A stretch of 45,131 nucleotides of DNA from positions 1 to 45,131 of the forward strand of contig CALFSW010000093.1 in NCBI GenBank assembly GCA_937916505.1, in the 5' to 3' direction. The translations under genes and the position numbers were made by a program. How positions within the stretch are numbered: the first letter of the stretch is position 1; each line of letters begins with the position of its first letter. The notes under the pieces were generated by a model, which did not search any database, had not been told where the DNA came from, and saw only the letters and a program-made list of their open reading frames with translations. Positions 18,017-27,355 of the stretch are shown here, piece after piece. Origin of the DNA: an uncultured Verrucomicrobiales bacterium (lineage in GTDB: Bacteria; Verrucomicrobiota; Verrucomicrobiia; Verrucomicrobiales; Akkermansiaceae).

Positions 18017-21000
18017 CGATCTGGGTGCGGGGGAGGTCTGGGAACGCCGGTTCGCACGGGAACGTCGGGCCCGCAAGGAGGCCGAGCACTTCATCGAAGA
18101 AAAGAGCGCCGAACTCTACGACGCCAATCAGAAGCGCGAAGCCCTCACCCACGACCTGGAGCGGCGCATTGAGGAGCGCAGCGCGGAACTGCAAGAGAAC
18201 GAGCGGGCCTTCTTCCAGCTCAGCAGGACCTTCCTTAACCTCGGAGCGGACTTCGAGGCCAACATTAACCGGCTCGTCGCGACCTGCGGGCAACTGCTCG
18301 GCGCCGCCTGCGCGTTCTACAACCGCATGGAGGACGGGCGGCTGTGCACGGTCGGACAGTGGCAATTGCCGCCCGGTCATTCCTCCGGTGAAGATCCGGA
18401 GGGGCGGCTGTGCACCGACCTGATCCGGCGCGGGCCGCTGGGCGGGGTGTTCGTTGTCCGTGATCTCCCGCAGACTTCCTATTTCCATTCCGATCCGCTC
18501 GTCCAGGCGCTCGGATTGAAAACCTACGCCGGGCATCCGGTCGTGGATCGTGATCAGGTGCTGGGATCGCTCTGCCTCGTGTTCCGGGAAGAAGTCGCGC
18601 TCTCCGCGCTCCAGGAAACGATCCTCGAGATGATGGCATCGGCGGTGGGAACCGAGGAGGACCGCAAGCGGGCCGAAGCGAAGATCCTGGAGCAGGGAAG
18701 CCGCTTCACCACCGTGTTCGAGAGTTCCATGGACGGGATCCTGATTCACGACATGGAAGGGAACATCGTTGAAGCGAACGAGGAAATCACCCGCCTGCTG
18801 GGCTATTCGCGGGAGGCCCTCTCCGCCATGAAGGTGGCGCAGCTCCATCCGGCGGAATCGCAAACTTCCTGCGCGGCGGCGTTCCGGCAGATCGCGGAGG
18901 TGGGCGAGTGCCGGTTCGAGGCGGAGTTTTTGCGGGTCGATGGCACGACCTTTCCCGCCGAAATCTCGTGGAAGCGGTTTGAATCGGGCGGACGGTTGCT
19001 GGTGCAAGGGATCGTGCGGAACGTCACCGGGCGCCACAAGGCCGAGCGCGCGATCCGGCGCAGTTCCAATGCACTCCGGGGGCTGTATGAGATTGCCTCC
19101 GCCCAGGACAAGGACCTTGCCGCGAAGGTCGATGCCTTTCTCGAGATGGGTTGCCGGCGGTTCCAATTGCCGGTCGGGATCCTCTCCCGCATCGAGGAGG
19201 ACCGCTACGAAGTGGGGCGGGTCTCCGGGGGCGGGGAAACGCTCCGGGCCGGTGATGTTTTTCCGCTCGGCGAGACCTTCTGTTCAGTCACGGTGCATTC
19301 CAAGGATCCGGTCAGTTTCGTGCACGCCGCCGACTCGGAGTGGCAGCCGCACCCGGCCTACCAGAAGCACAAACCCGAAGCCTACCTCGGCTTCCCGGTC
19401 CACGTCGGAGGCCGGGCCTACGGCACTCTCAATTTCTCAAGCCCCGAACCGCGCACGCAACCGTTCGAGGAGACTGACCTGAAGGTCGTGCAACTCATGG
19501 CGGAATGGATCGGGGGCGAACTCGAGCGCGAATTCGCCTCGCGGAACCTGCACGACGCCAAGGAGGAATCCGAGCGCGCCAACCAGGCCAAGTCCCTTTT
19601 CCTCGCCAACATGAGCCACGAGATCCGAACCCCGCTCAACGGGATCATCGGGGTGGCGGAGCTTCTCAACACCACCGAACTCTCCCCCGAGCAGGCCTAT
19701 CTCACCGAGACCATCCGCAAGAGCGGCGACAACCTCCTCGAGATCATCAACGACATCCTCGACCTTTCGAAGATCGAATCCGGGAAGCTGGAACTCGAAG
19801 AGGAACCGCTTTCCATCACCGAGTGCATCGAGCGCGCCATGAGCACGATCGTCGCAGAGGCGTCGCGGAAAGGAATCGAGGTGGCCTGCATGGTGGAGCC
19901 GGAACTCCACGACTGGGTGCGCGGAGATGCGGTGCGGCTCCGCCAAATCCTGGCCAACCTTCTGAGCAATGCCGTCAAGTTCACCGACGAGGGCGAAGTG
20001 TTCCTCCACGTGATGGCGGGGTCCGAGTCCCCACCCGGCCGACAAGCGCTCGTGTTCGAGGTGAAGGACACCGGGATCGGCATTGCCGAGGAGGACATCG
20101 ACCGGCTCTTCATGAAGTTCACGCAGGTCGATGCCTCCACCACCCGGCGCTTCGGAGGGACCGGGCTGGGGTTGGCGATCTCCCGGCACCTGTGTGAGAG
20201 CATGGGCGGCGGGATCGAGGTGGAAAGCGAGTCCGGCGAGGGCTCGCTCTTCCGGGTGCGGCTCGAGTTCCCGCTCGCGGAGGCGGTGGACGGAGGGGAA
20301 ACGGCGCGGATGGAAGGGGTGGCCGGCAAGCGTGCCCTGATCGTCGATGACAACGAAACCAACCGCCGCATTCTCGCGCGCCAGTGCGATCATCTCAAGA
20401 TGGAGACCGAAGTCTTCGCTTCAGCCCGGGAAGTCCTGGAGTGGCTGGAGTCCGGGGAGCGCCCCGCGCTCGACATTGCCCTGATCGATTTCCAGATGCC
20501 CGGGATCGACGGACTGATGTTGGCGCAAAGGCTGCGGGGAACCGAAGAGTTAGCCGCAACCCCGATGGTGCTGGTCACTTCTCTCGGGAAGGCCCCCATT
20601 GCCAAAGGCCGGGACGACTGGCCCTTCCAGGCCCAGATTTTCAAGCCGGTCCTCCTGCGTCCATTGGAGACGGCGATCGCCACCGCCCTCGGAGTTTACG
20701 CGCACCCCGCCACCGTGCCGGGGCCGGCGGATGAACTTGCGGGCGAGCCCCTGCGCATTCTGATCGCGGAAGACAATCCCATCAACCTGCGCGTTGTGAA
20801 GAAGATGTTGCGCAAGCTCGGGCACCACGCGGAAGGGGTCGGCAACGGGATTGAGCTCCTGCAGGAACTGGGAGAGGACGCTTCGAAATTCGACGTCATC
20901 CTGATGGACGTGCAGATGCCCGAGCTCGACGGAGTCGAGACGACCCGGCGGATCCTCGAGAAGTGGCCGGAAAGCTCCCAGCGTCCGTATATCATCGCGC

Positions 21001-21128
21001 TCACCGCGGACGCCTTGCGCGGTGACCGGGAAAAGTACCTCGCGGTGGGGATGGACGACTACCTGAGCAAGCCGCTCCGCACGGTCGAACTGCGCCGGGC
21101 CCTAAGCTTTAGGACTGACATCGACTGA
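18009..21128 (+). CDS. Hybrid histidine kinase (coiled coil-GAF-PAS-GAF-HisKA-HATPase-REC-REC)
   Basis: 1039 residues, with no membrane segment seen. Order: coiled coil (~15-65), GAF (~70-215), PAS (~232-345, with [22 protein letters not shown]), second GAF (~355-515), HisKA with His537 in [14 protein letters not shown], HATPase with N-box [13 protein letters not shown] and G boxes DTGIGI and GGTGLGLAI, receiver 1 with Asp827 in [10 protein letters not shown], and receiver 2 with Asp967 in [10 protein letters not shown]. All catalytic residues are present, in contrast to the kinase at the left edge. It overlaps the H-NOX gene by eight bases and is probably the H-NOX partner; in known systems NO-bound H-NOX inhibits the kinase. 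Phosphate would flow His537, receiver, then the Hpt protein on the opposite strand and onward. It resembles the BarA/TodS style of soluble or peripheral hybrid kinase. Confidence 0.93.
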   Translation: MSDDLGAGEVWERRFARERRARKEAEHFIEEKSAELYDANQKREALTHDLERRIEERSAELQENERAFFQLSRTFLNLGADFEANINRLVATCGQLLGAACAFYNRMEDGRLCTVGQWQLPPGHSSGEDPEGRLCTDLIRRGPLGGVFVVRDLPQTSYFHSDPLVQALGLKTYAGHPVVDRDQVLGSLCLVFREEVALSALQETILEMMASAVGTEEDRKRAEAKILEQGSRFTTVFESSMDGILIHDMEGNIVEANEEITRLLGYSREALSAMKVAQLHPAESQTSCAAAFRQIAEVGECRFEAEFLRVDGTTFPAEISWKRFESGGRLLVQGIVRNVTGRHKAERAIRRSSNALRGLYEIASAQDKDLAAKVDAFLEMGCRRFQLPVGILSRIEEDRYEVGRVSGGGETLRAGDVFPLGETFCSVTVHSKDPVSFVHAADSEWQPHPAYQKHKPEAYLGFPVHVGGRAYGTLNFSSPEPRTQPFEETDLKVVQLMAEWIGGELEREFASRNLHDAKEESERANQAKSLFLANMSHEIRTPLNGIIGVAELLNTTELSPEQAYLTETIRKSGDNLLEIINDILDLSKIESGKLELEEEPLSITECIERAMSTIVAEASRKGIEVACMVEPELHDWVRGDAVRLRQILANLLSNAVKFTDEGEVFLHVMAGSESPPGRQALVFEVKDTGIGIAEEDIDRLFMKFTQVDASTTRRFGGTGLGLAISRHLCESMGGGIEVESESGEGSLFRVRLEFPLAEAVDGGETARMEGVAGKRALIVDDNETNRRILARQCDHLKMETEVFASAREVLEWLESGERPALDIALIDFQMPGIDGLMLAQRLRGTEELAATPMVLVTSLGKAPIAKGRDDWPFQAQIFKPVLLRPLETAIATALGVYAHPATVPGPADELAGEPLRILIAEDNPINLRVVKKMLRKLGHHAEGVGNGIELLQELGEDASKFDVILMDVQMPELDGVETTRRILEKWPESSQRPYIIALTADALRGDREKYLAVGMDDYLSKPLRTVELRRALSFRTDID

Positions 21129-21522
21129 CCTCCATAGTTTTTTGAGAACCTTCATCCGGGGCGTATTCAGGAGCAACGCCACGTGATCCCGGGTTGCTGC
21201 TCCTGACGGCTCCAAGTTTTCAGGATGGCTCAGCTCGCATTTCTCACCCAGAGCAAGCACAACCTCCCGTATGTTCCTCAAGCTCACGCTTCAATTGGGC
21301 AAACTCCCCTTCGGACAACTTTGTGTGTCGAGTCGTATCCGATTGATTTCGATCAGCCCTATGACTTGGGCTAACCGAACGCGGAGCGCCTCAGCCCTCT
21401 GCACTACCACTTCGAGCGGGTCCTTCGTGATCCTTCGTACTCGCCTCCCACGCAAGCCATAATCCTGCAACCAGGAGAGAGAACCCTGCGGCCGATGTCA
21501 GTGATCTCTGAATTCTACTCAT
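21102..21522 (-). pseudogene. Frame-broken small ORF with one membrane segment
   Basis: A 43-codon ORF (21391-21522) starts MSRIQRSLTSAAGFSLLVAG and contains one membrane segment. After it, protein-like sequence continues in other frames: LEVVVQRAEALRVRLAQVI, then KLSEGEFAQLKRELEEH, then a 61-codon ORF ending at 21102 inside the 3' end of the opposite-strand kinase gene. Three frames in ~420 bases look like a decayed gene of ~140 codons with indels, or uncorrected sequence errors. Its start overlaps the stop of the ORF before it (ATGAGTAG). Function unknown; the reading as one former gene is an inference. Confidence 0.33.
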
Positions 21523-21732
21523 ACTGGTAATCTTCCGATGTCGGTTTTGTGGGCGAACCGTAAAGTTGGTAGCACGGCCTGAGCAACTCGCTCGCTTTTT
21601 CCGCAGCTCCACTCATCTTGGCTGACGAAGTTTCATCTGTCTATCAACAACGACCACGCCCCCGTTCACCTCTCTTAAAATTCGCGAGAGATCAATCATT
21701 CCCAGAGAGTTAGCACCACCTCCCCCTGCCTA
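21515..21732 (-). pseudogene. Overlapping micro-ORFs, probable gene remnants
   Basis: Two minus-strand mini-ORFs are joined by ATGA. One ends ...LREVNGGVVVVDRQMKLRQPR (21613-21699). The other is 33 residues, MSGAAEKASELLRPCYQLYG onward (21515-21616). Upstream of the first, after an in-frame TAG at 21730-21732, the frame continues as plausible protein (LSADRDYSPNATFIGVGNC), suggesting a longer gene cut by a stop. Operon-like overlaps argue for a real former gene cluster; the sizes argue against present function. No family was recognised. Confidence 0.28.
21541..21596 (-). repeat. ~55-bp degenerate direct repeat, copy A
   Basis: On the minus strand it contains GTGCTACCAACTTTACGGTT followed by CGCCCACAAAACCG. 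It matches copy B at most positions and ends about 19 bases before the ATG of the small membrane ORF at 21522. The 3' part can fold (CGGTT...AACCG). Confidence 0.5.
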
Positions 21733-21991
21733 ACAGTTACCCACTCCAATAAATGTCGCGTTTGGAGAGTAGTCCCTGTCGGCACTTAGGGGCAATCAAA
21801 CCCAGAATGAAGTGACTTGCTTTCAACCCAGGGTCTTGTTCCCCTCTCTGTGACTAGGGGAGTGGCTTCAACGGTTGGTTGAGGGTTGAATGGCCACAAC
21901 AACTGGGAACCCAGAACAGTAAATCTCGTTTCAGGCGTAAAGTGAAAAATTCAATCCATTGGCGGCACATTCCCACCGACGACTCACGATT

Positions 21992-22186
21992 TCAGTCTTT
22001 TTCCAGGATGACGACACTGACAGAGCACATGGAGTGCCCTGTCCCGCTCATCGGGAAAGAATGAACAACTTTCCATCCCCCAGCTAAGTATTGGTTCAGT
22101 TCACTGAGGGCCTCCTCAGAAGTTTGCTCCTTCTTTCTTCCATTCAAGGCATTCACATCCATGGCCACAACAATTGCTTTTCTCAT
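21992..22186 (-). CDS. Small DUF4177-like protein
   Basis: 64 residues, MRKAIVVAMDVNALNGRK... with a core of LNQYLAGGWKVVHSFPM and an end of VVILEKD. The pattern (amphipathic helix, GWxVV, then a strand ending in VILEK) recalls small DUF4177-like proteins that often occur as lone genes in accessory regions. It lies within the low-GC stretch, has a direct repeat immediately upstream, and has no evident operon partner. Start codon ATG at 22186; the ribosome-binding site is not obvious. Function unknown. It could be a chance ORF, but the compact, protein-like composition makes a real gene more likely. Confidence 0.5.
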   Translation of the reverse strand: MRKAIVVAMDVNALNGRKKEQTSEEALSELNQYLAGGWKVVHSFPMSGTGHSMCSVSVVILEKD

Positions 22187-22190
22187 ATTC

Positions 22191-22246
22191 CGGTTTTTGG
22201 GCTAACAGGTAAGCTTGTAGCACAGTCTCGGAAATTCGCTCTCTTG
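22191..22246 (-). repeat. ~55-bp degenerate direct repeat, copy B
   Basis: On the minus strand it contains GTGCTACAAGCTTACCTGTT followed by AGCCCAAAAACCG, matching copy A about 650 bases away. It ends about five bases before the ATG at 22186, so both copies sit directly in front of a small minus-strand ORF. It may be a leader, a regulatory element or an insertion-derived repeat. Confidence 0.5.
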
Positions 22247-22301
22247 AAAGATCAGCAAGCCTGCTACATTTCTTTCTGCGCCTGCAAACGCTGAGCGGCG
22301 C

Positions 22302-22307
22302 TATAAT
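22302..22307 (+). promoter_or_regulatory. Possible -10 element for the cytochrome gene
   Basis: TATAAT lies 37 bases before the ATG at 22344, in the last AT-rich stretch before it. No good -35 was found at the matching distance, so this is only a candidate. Confidence 0.28.
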
Positions 22308-22343
22308 TGAGAAAGAGAAAACGGGCCACCTTACGATTCAATC

Positions 22344-25300
22344 ATGATTATTCTCCGTCTCCTGTTCCTACTCGCGCTCTGCCTCTTACCTTCTGCAAGG
22401 GCCGACGATTTCCCGCTGGTCGCGGACGACCTTGAGGTTTCTCTCTTCGCCAGGAATCCGCTGGTGCGAAACCCCTGCGCAATCACTTTCGACGCGAAGG
22501 GCCGACTCTGTGTTGGGATGGGACCACAGTATCGTAATCCCAAGCCGGATACTCCCGGCGATTCAGTTTGGATCCTGATTGATGAAGACGGAAACGGGAC
22601 AGCCGACTCGCGGAAGCAGTATGCCACCGGCTTCAACTCAATCCAGGGATTGGCATGGCGCGGGCGGGATCTCTATATTGCCAATGCCCCGGACCTCACC
22701 ATCGCACGCGATCTGGATGGAGACGACGTCGCGGATGAATACATCAGACTCTTCACCGACCTTGGAAATCTCGAACACGCTTTGCACGGACTGCAGTTCG
22801 GCCCCGACGGTAAACTCTACATGTCGAAAGGAAATTCCAAGGGGCTCACCCGTCCTCCCAATCGGATTGCCCCGAAGCCCTTCCGCGAGCTGTGGGGCGT
22901 GGAACTACCAGACGCGCCCGACTTCCCAAAACCGACCGTCTTCAAGAAGGGGGACTACAAAAAAAACTATCACGATCCGGCCGATGACTGGGGACTGTCC
23001 GGAGGGATGCTGCGCTGTGATCCGGACGGATCGAACCTCGAAATCGTCTCGCGTGGTTTTCGAAACCCCTGGGACATTTGTTTCGATGACTCTTTTAACT
23101 GGCTCGGCACCGACAACGACCAAACCCAGGGTGACAAGATCTTTTCACCATTCTACGGAGCGCACTTCGGCTGGGGCCATCCTTGGTCCTACGACTGGAA
23201 GGGCGACGATCACCTCCCCACCGCGCCTTCTTCCGGACCACTCTTCGAAGGCTCCGGAACCGGAATTACCTACTGTGGACTGGACCACTATCCTGAAAAA
23301 TACCGTGGCATCTTCCTCATCAACGACTGGCTGAGACGAGAGGTCATTATCTATCGGCCAAAGTGGGAAGGTGCCTGGATGAAGCCCGACCGGGAGAAGC
23401 TCGAAATTTTCGCACACGCGGGCGGAGGACGTTCGATGGGCGGGAGCACCGGCCGGAGTTTCGATCCGGTCGATATCGAAGTGGGGCCTGACGGAGCGAT
23501 CTACATCTCAAGTTGGGGACGGGAGTATGGTTTGAGTGAGAAAGACGGGAAACAAATCAACGAAGGTCGTATCTACCGAATCTGGCCAAAGGCGGTGCCG
23601 CCGCAGATGAAGAAGGAACCGAAGAGGAGCAAATCAATTCGTGAGTGGACCACTCAGGAGTTGCTGGACGACCTCGGGAAATCACTTCCGGTTTGGAGAA
23701 CCAACGCACAGGACGAACTGGTGCGGCGGGGCGAACAGGATCTGAACTCTGAGGAATTGCTCGCGCCGGACTCGACACAGGGCCTGCTTTGGACTTTGTG
23801 GACGATGGGACGAATGGCCCCTGAAGATGACAAGATGGACGACATTTTCCTCGCAAAATTGAACAGTGATCTTGAACCCAAAGACCGAATTCAGCTGATC
23901 CGAATTTTAGCGCATCGGGCCAAGGCGCGTGGAATCAACACCCTGCCTGATCTCCTGAAGAGTGGACTGCAAGAAGAGAGCCCCCGCTCTCGGCACGCCA
24001 CCGTTCTTGCGATGCGACAGGTCGGCGAAACGCGCTGGCACAAGGAGCTTCTGCATCTGATTGAACAGGAACAAGATCGCATCGTTTACTACTCGGCGTG
24101 GGGAGCGCTTGGTAAACTCATGCCGCAGGAGGAGTGGAAGGCGCTGCTCAAAGACCAACGCCCCGCCGTCCGAAGGGCGGCTTTGCTTTCGCTCCTGGAG
24201 GAGGACGCCTTGAGTGCACAGGAGCTCAAACCTCTGACCAGGAATTCAGATCAAGCAACGGCACGACTGGCGGCAAGACGTCTCGGAGGAAAGCACCGCA
24301 CCGAGATTCGCGGGCCCAAATTGGAAGTTCAAAACACGACCGTGGGACCCGTGCGGGAACCGATCTCAGTCGTCTCTTCAATTCGCAACCTTCCCGGCCG
24401 GAACTACGAGGAGGCGGTTCTCACCGAGGGGGTCCGCGCCTTCACGGACCGCCCCTATCGTCTCAACTCGGTGCCAGCTGAACTCAAAGGACTGACATTT
24501 ATCCGCCCGGCCAACAACGATGCCGATGACGCCAGCGGCCCCTTCCTCGGCCTGACTCTGCGCTACGACTCGAAGGTCTATCTTGCCGACGACACACGGG
24601 GCGGAAAGCTGCCGATATGGGCGCGCGAAAAGTGGATACCAACCGGCATGTTCATCAAGACCGACGACTCCACACACCGCGTCTACTCAGCGGATATTCC
24701 GGCAGGAAAAATCCGCTTCGGCGCAAATCGTGATGGCATCACCAGAGGCAAGGGCAACTATCTCGTGATCATCAAACCGAAGTTGCTTCAGCCACAAGCG
24801 ACTGCCGCCACCGTCGCCGCTGTCCTGCCTTTGCTCAAAACCGCAGACATGAAACGCGGACGGGCCCTTTTCCTAAGCACGACCGGAGCATCTTGTGCGA
24901 CCTGTCATCAGCTGGAAGGCTTTGGAAACCTCTACGCGCCAGACCTCGCCGGGATCGGAACGCGAGCCACTCCGGAATTCATCGTGCGTTCCATTCTCGA
25001 ACCAAGCGCCGAAATCACAGAGGGCTTCGCGGTGCAGACCGTGACCACAAAATCCGGCGACACCACAGCCGGGATCATATTGGAAGAAACCGGACTCTCT
25101 GTGAAAATAGTGACATTGGATGGCTCATTGGAGACGGTCCTCAAGAAGGACATCCTCAAACGCGAAACGATTCCGATCTCCGCCATGCCGCCCACCTTCG
25201 CAGGCCTCCTCTCGCCGCAGGACGTGGCGGATATCACGGCCTATCTTCAGGCTCCAAAGGAGACGCCCAAATCCATCGAAACTTCAAAAACCGCTTCTAA

Positions 25301-26219
25301 AATTCCGGCCGTTCAGCCCTCCCCTCTCTCGGGGAAACAATGGGGAGATCTGAACAAGGGCTTCTCTCTCGACTGTCACGATCAGCGACTCGAGATCCGT
25401 TACAACGGAGTAGAGATCGCCTCCTATTACTACAATCATCCCGAGACGCGGCGACCCTTCTTCGCGCATATCAAGACACCCTCCGGACTCCAGGTCACCC
25501 GAAATTTCCCACCGATCACGGGGAAGGACGCCACAGACCACGACACGATGCACCCGGGGATCTGGATGGGCTTTGCGAATCTCGACGGGATCAGCTTCTG
25601 GCACAACAACGCCGGGTCAGTGAACCACATCGAATTCCCGGTAGAACCGACTGCGGGCCTCACCGCTTCCTTCACCGTGAAGAATCGCTATTTCGCCCCC
25701 GACTCCCGGGTGGTCTGCGAAGAATGGACGAGCTATCAATTTGTTCCGAATAAGGACGGCTACCTCATTTCGATCGACTCCCGCTTTTCCAGCGACTCGC
25801 CTTTCTCTTTCGGCGTGAAGGAAGAGATGGGGCTCGGGCTGCGTGTTGCGACTCCCATCACGGTGAAGGGCGGAAAGGGATCGATCCTGAGCGCGGCGGG
25901 CGGGAAAAATGAAAAGGGCACCTGGGGAATGGCCGATGCGTGGTGGGATTACTTCGGCTCACTCGGAGGAAAGAGCGCCGGTATTCAGATCATGTCAGGG
26001 CCCGGCAACCCCGCCGTGTGGGCCCACAGCCGCGACTACGGAGTGCTGGTGGCAAACCCCTTCCCGGTGGACCGCCCCGAAAACCGCGACAAGAAGATCA
26101 CAGTGCAGCCAGATGAGATATTTCGCCTGAGGTTCGGGGTGCAAATTCACGAACACAAGGTTCGCAAGAATTACGATCCGGCCAAAGCGAACCAGCGCTA
26201 CCTGGATGCCGTGAAGTAG
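22344..26219 (+). CDS. PVC-type dehydrogenase-HEAT-cytochrome c protein fused to a PmoA-like domain
   Basis: 1291 residues with a signal peptide (MIILRLLFLLALCLLPSARA|D). Residues ~25-430 form a beta-propeller of the PVC membrane-bound dehydrogenase type (glucose/sorbosone-dehydrogenase-like; NPWDICFD, HFGWGHPW). About 440-655 are HEAT-like repeats. About 685-825 are a beta module with FTDRPYRLNSVPAELKGLTF and RVYSADIPAGKIRFGAN, common in Planctomycete/Verrucomicrobia secreted enzymes. Then a cytochrome c domain with haem site CATCH (Cys851, Cys854, His855). The last ~280 residues match the PmoA-like DUF6807 pattern (HPGIWMGFANLDGISFWHNN). It is probably a periplasmic oxidoreductase for sugars or polysaccharide fragments passing electrons to its haem. 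The C-terminal fusion is less usual, since DUF6807 often occurs alone. Substrate unknown. Confidence 0.88.
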   Translation: MIILRLLFLLALCLLPSARADDFPLVADDLEVSLFARNPLVRNPCAITFDAKGRLCVGMGPQYRNPKPDTPGDSVWILIDEDGNGTADSRKQYATGFNSIQGLAWRGRDLYIANAPDLTIARDLDGDDVADEYIRLFTDLGNLEHALHGLQFGPDGKLYMSKGNSKGLTRPPNRIAPKPFRELWGVELPDAPDFPKPTVFKKGDYKKNYHDPADDWGLSGGMLRCDPDGSNLEIVSRGFRNPWDICFDDSFNWLGTDNDQTQGDKIFSPFYGAHFGWGHPWSYDWKGDDHLPTAPSSGPLFEGSGTGITYCGLDHYPEKYRGIFLINDWLRREVIIYRPKWEGAWMKPDREKLEIFAHAGGGRSMGGSTGRSFDPVDIEVGPDGAIYISSWGREYGLSEKDGKQINEGRIYRIWPKAVPPQMKKEPKRSKSIREWTTQELLDDLGKSLPVWRTNAQDELVRRGEQDLNSEELLAPDSTQGLLWTLWTMGRMAPEDDKMDDIFLAKLNSDLEPKDRIQLIRILAHRAKARGINTLPDLLKSGLQEESPRSRHATVLAMRQVGETRWHKELLHLIEQEQDRIVYYSAWGALGKLMPQEEWKALLKDQRPAVRRAALLSLLEEDALSAQELKPLTRNSDQATARLAARRLGGKHRTEIRGPKLEVQNTTVGPVREPISVVSSIRNLPGRNYEEAVLTEGVRAFTDRPYRLNSVPAELKGLTFIRPANNDADDASGPFLGLTLRYDSKVYLADDTRGGKLPIWAREKWIPTGMFIKTDDSTHRVYSADIPAGKIRFGANRDGITRGKGNYLVIIKPKLLQPQATAATVAAVLPLLKTADMKRGRALFLSTTGASCATCHQLEGFGNLYAPDLAGIGTRATPEFIVRSILEPSAEITEGFAVQTVTTKSGDTTAGIILEETGLSVKIVTLDGSLETVLKKDILKRETIPISAMPPTFAGLLSPQDVADITAYLQAPKETPKSIETSKTASKIPAVQPSPLSGKQWGDLNKGFSLDCHDQRLEIRYNGVEIASYYYNHPETRRPFFAHIKTPSGLQVTRNFPPITGKDATDHDTMHPGIWMGFANLDGISFWHNNAGSVNHIEFPVEPTAGLTASFTVKNRYFAPDSRVVCEEWTSYQFVPNKDGYLISIDSRFSSDSPFSFGVKEEMGLGLRVATPITVKGGKGSILSAAGGKNEKGTWGMADAWWDYFGSLGGKSAGIQIMSGPGNPAVWAHSRDYGVLVANPFPVDRPENRDKKITVQPDEIFRLRFGVQIHEHKVRKNYDPAKANQRYLDAVK

Positions 26220-26306
26220 GAGCGCATGGTCGCTGATCCGGCCAAAAAACACGTGAATTTCCTTAAAACCCGGTGACCAGACGGTTCGTGTATTCCGATC
26301 CGTTGA

Positions 26307-26879
26307 CTAATCACCAAGGGTGTCAGGCCCTCCATTCGTAGGAGTATCTGGCCGGCTTTCCCGCTTGGTGACTTTGCAGACCTCATCTTCGAACCGCGAT
26401 TTTCGGACTCCCGAGGGATACCACTTTTCGGCGAGGCCATCGGTCACCCCTTTGTTCAATCTCATCTCCACCGCTTTGGTGCCGTTCTCGTGCCACTCCA
26501 ATTAGGGGCCATCGATCGCATCATTGACGATCTCCGCTTGCGAGTGTTTCTGGCCGGAGGCATACCAGCGGATGCGGCGACCGTTTGAGACGCTCCGGAC
26601 AAAAGTCTCCTCAACCTCGATCTGCCCGTTCTCAAACCAACCTCCCGAAGATCGATGTGCTTTTCCATCATGGATTTCGATCTCCAGCTTGCGCGCCTCT
26701 TTGGAAAAATTCTCAACCAACAAGCCACTGAAGGGTTCACCGGAGCCGTGTTCATAAAGCCGCTTGTCCTCGCGTAGTTTGAGATCGGCATGCAAGACCT
26801 CTGCCGGCGGCAGCGGAGTGGTGACCGGTTTATCGACAGGTTTCAAGAAATGCCACGAAATCACGAGGCAGCCAACCAA
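26307..26879 (-). pseudogene. MORN-repeat (YwqK-like) lipoprotein or secreted protein with an in-frame stop
   Basis: Two segments in the same frame are separated by one TAA (plus-strand TTA at 26502-26504). The first is 125 codons with a hydrophobic N-terminus and MORN-like repeats (GWFENGQIEVEETF, RRIRWYASGQKHSQAEI). It breaks off after DGP; the next codons continue LEWHENGTKAVEMRLNKG and GLAEKWYPSGVRKSRFED, two more repeats of the same family. A single nonsense change (for example CAA to TAA) explains this better than two genes. The start is uncertain: TTG at 26879 opens the frame and no ATG is available. The family is usually outer-membrane or periplasmic and is sometimes named YwqK antitoxin without proof. 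Confidence 0.6.
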
Positions 26880-27289
26880 GGCACCACGGTGCCGGTAGCG
26901 GGTGATCCGTTATTCAGTGGGAGAGGAAATTCAATAGTAGGGGGCGAAGTATCACCACTCCCCCCTTCGGCCATCGTGATCCCAACACCCCCTCCTCCAT
27001 CAACCGTAATAACCCCTTCCGCTCTCGAACCGCCACCACCACTCAGGATCAATTCAAGCGGCTGGTTGCGATACCCACTCGCGCCTGCCGTCATGGTGAC
27101 CCTTCGCACGCCCGCCGAGAGAGTCACGGTAGCCTCGCCACCCCCTTCGCCACTCAAGATGACAGCAGGTGCCTCATTGTAGCCACTGCCGGGCTCGGTG
27201 ATCACAGCGAATCCCGAAGCTCCAACGGTATAATCGACACCCTCTTGAAAATAGGGAGTCGTCGGGTCCTCATCAGAATCCGAGGCCAC
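26861..27289 (-). pseudogene. Glycine-rich repeat fragment of a secreted protein
   Basis: A 142-codon open stretch without a credible start; the frame stays open back to the queD stop. It holds about three ~36-residue repeats of the form GSGY..(A)P.(V/L)ILSG.GG....A.(V/I)T...G (GSGYNEAPAVILSGEGGGEA, then ASGYRNQPLELILSGGGGSR, then a broken third). This pattern is common in very large secreted PVC proteins. No signal peptide is seen, so it is probably an internal remnant of a larger gene. It overlaps the MORN pseudogene by 19 bases in another frame. Chance coding is possible. Confidence 0.35.
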
Positions 27290-27355
27290 TGAAACGTTGG
27301 CAGGATCATTCCGGACAGTGTGGTGGCGGGTGGAGACGCCCGCTTCTATTTCCGA

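Larger units (their letters stand above)
21129..22343. other. Low-GC stretch with small-gene remnants
   Basis: About 1.2 kb between the hybrid kinase and the cytochrome gene, visibly poorer in GC than the 21 kb to its left. Everything gene-like in it is on the minus strand: broken small ORFs (21102-21732), one probably intact 64-codon gene (21992-22186) and two related ~55-bp repeats. I see nothing definite in 21733-21991. No tRNA, transposase or integrase was recognised. Confidence 0.6.

Noticed and set aside
17327-18094. N-terminal extension of the receiver-Hpt protein (502-codon frame)
   Set aside because: It runs antisense through the whole H-NOX gene. The receiver domain begins exactly at the ATG at 17326, which has its own ribosome-binding site.
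21700-21800. Possible integron attC site (GCCTAAC/GTTAGGC-like cores near small ORFs)
   Set aside because: One core (GTTAGGC on the minus strand) fits, but no matching partner with the essential GTT triplet and paired L sites was found, and no integrase is present.
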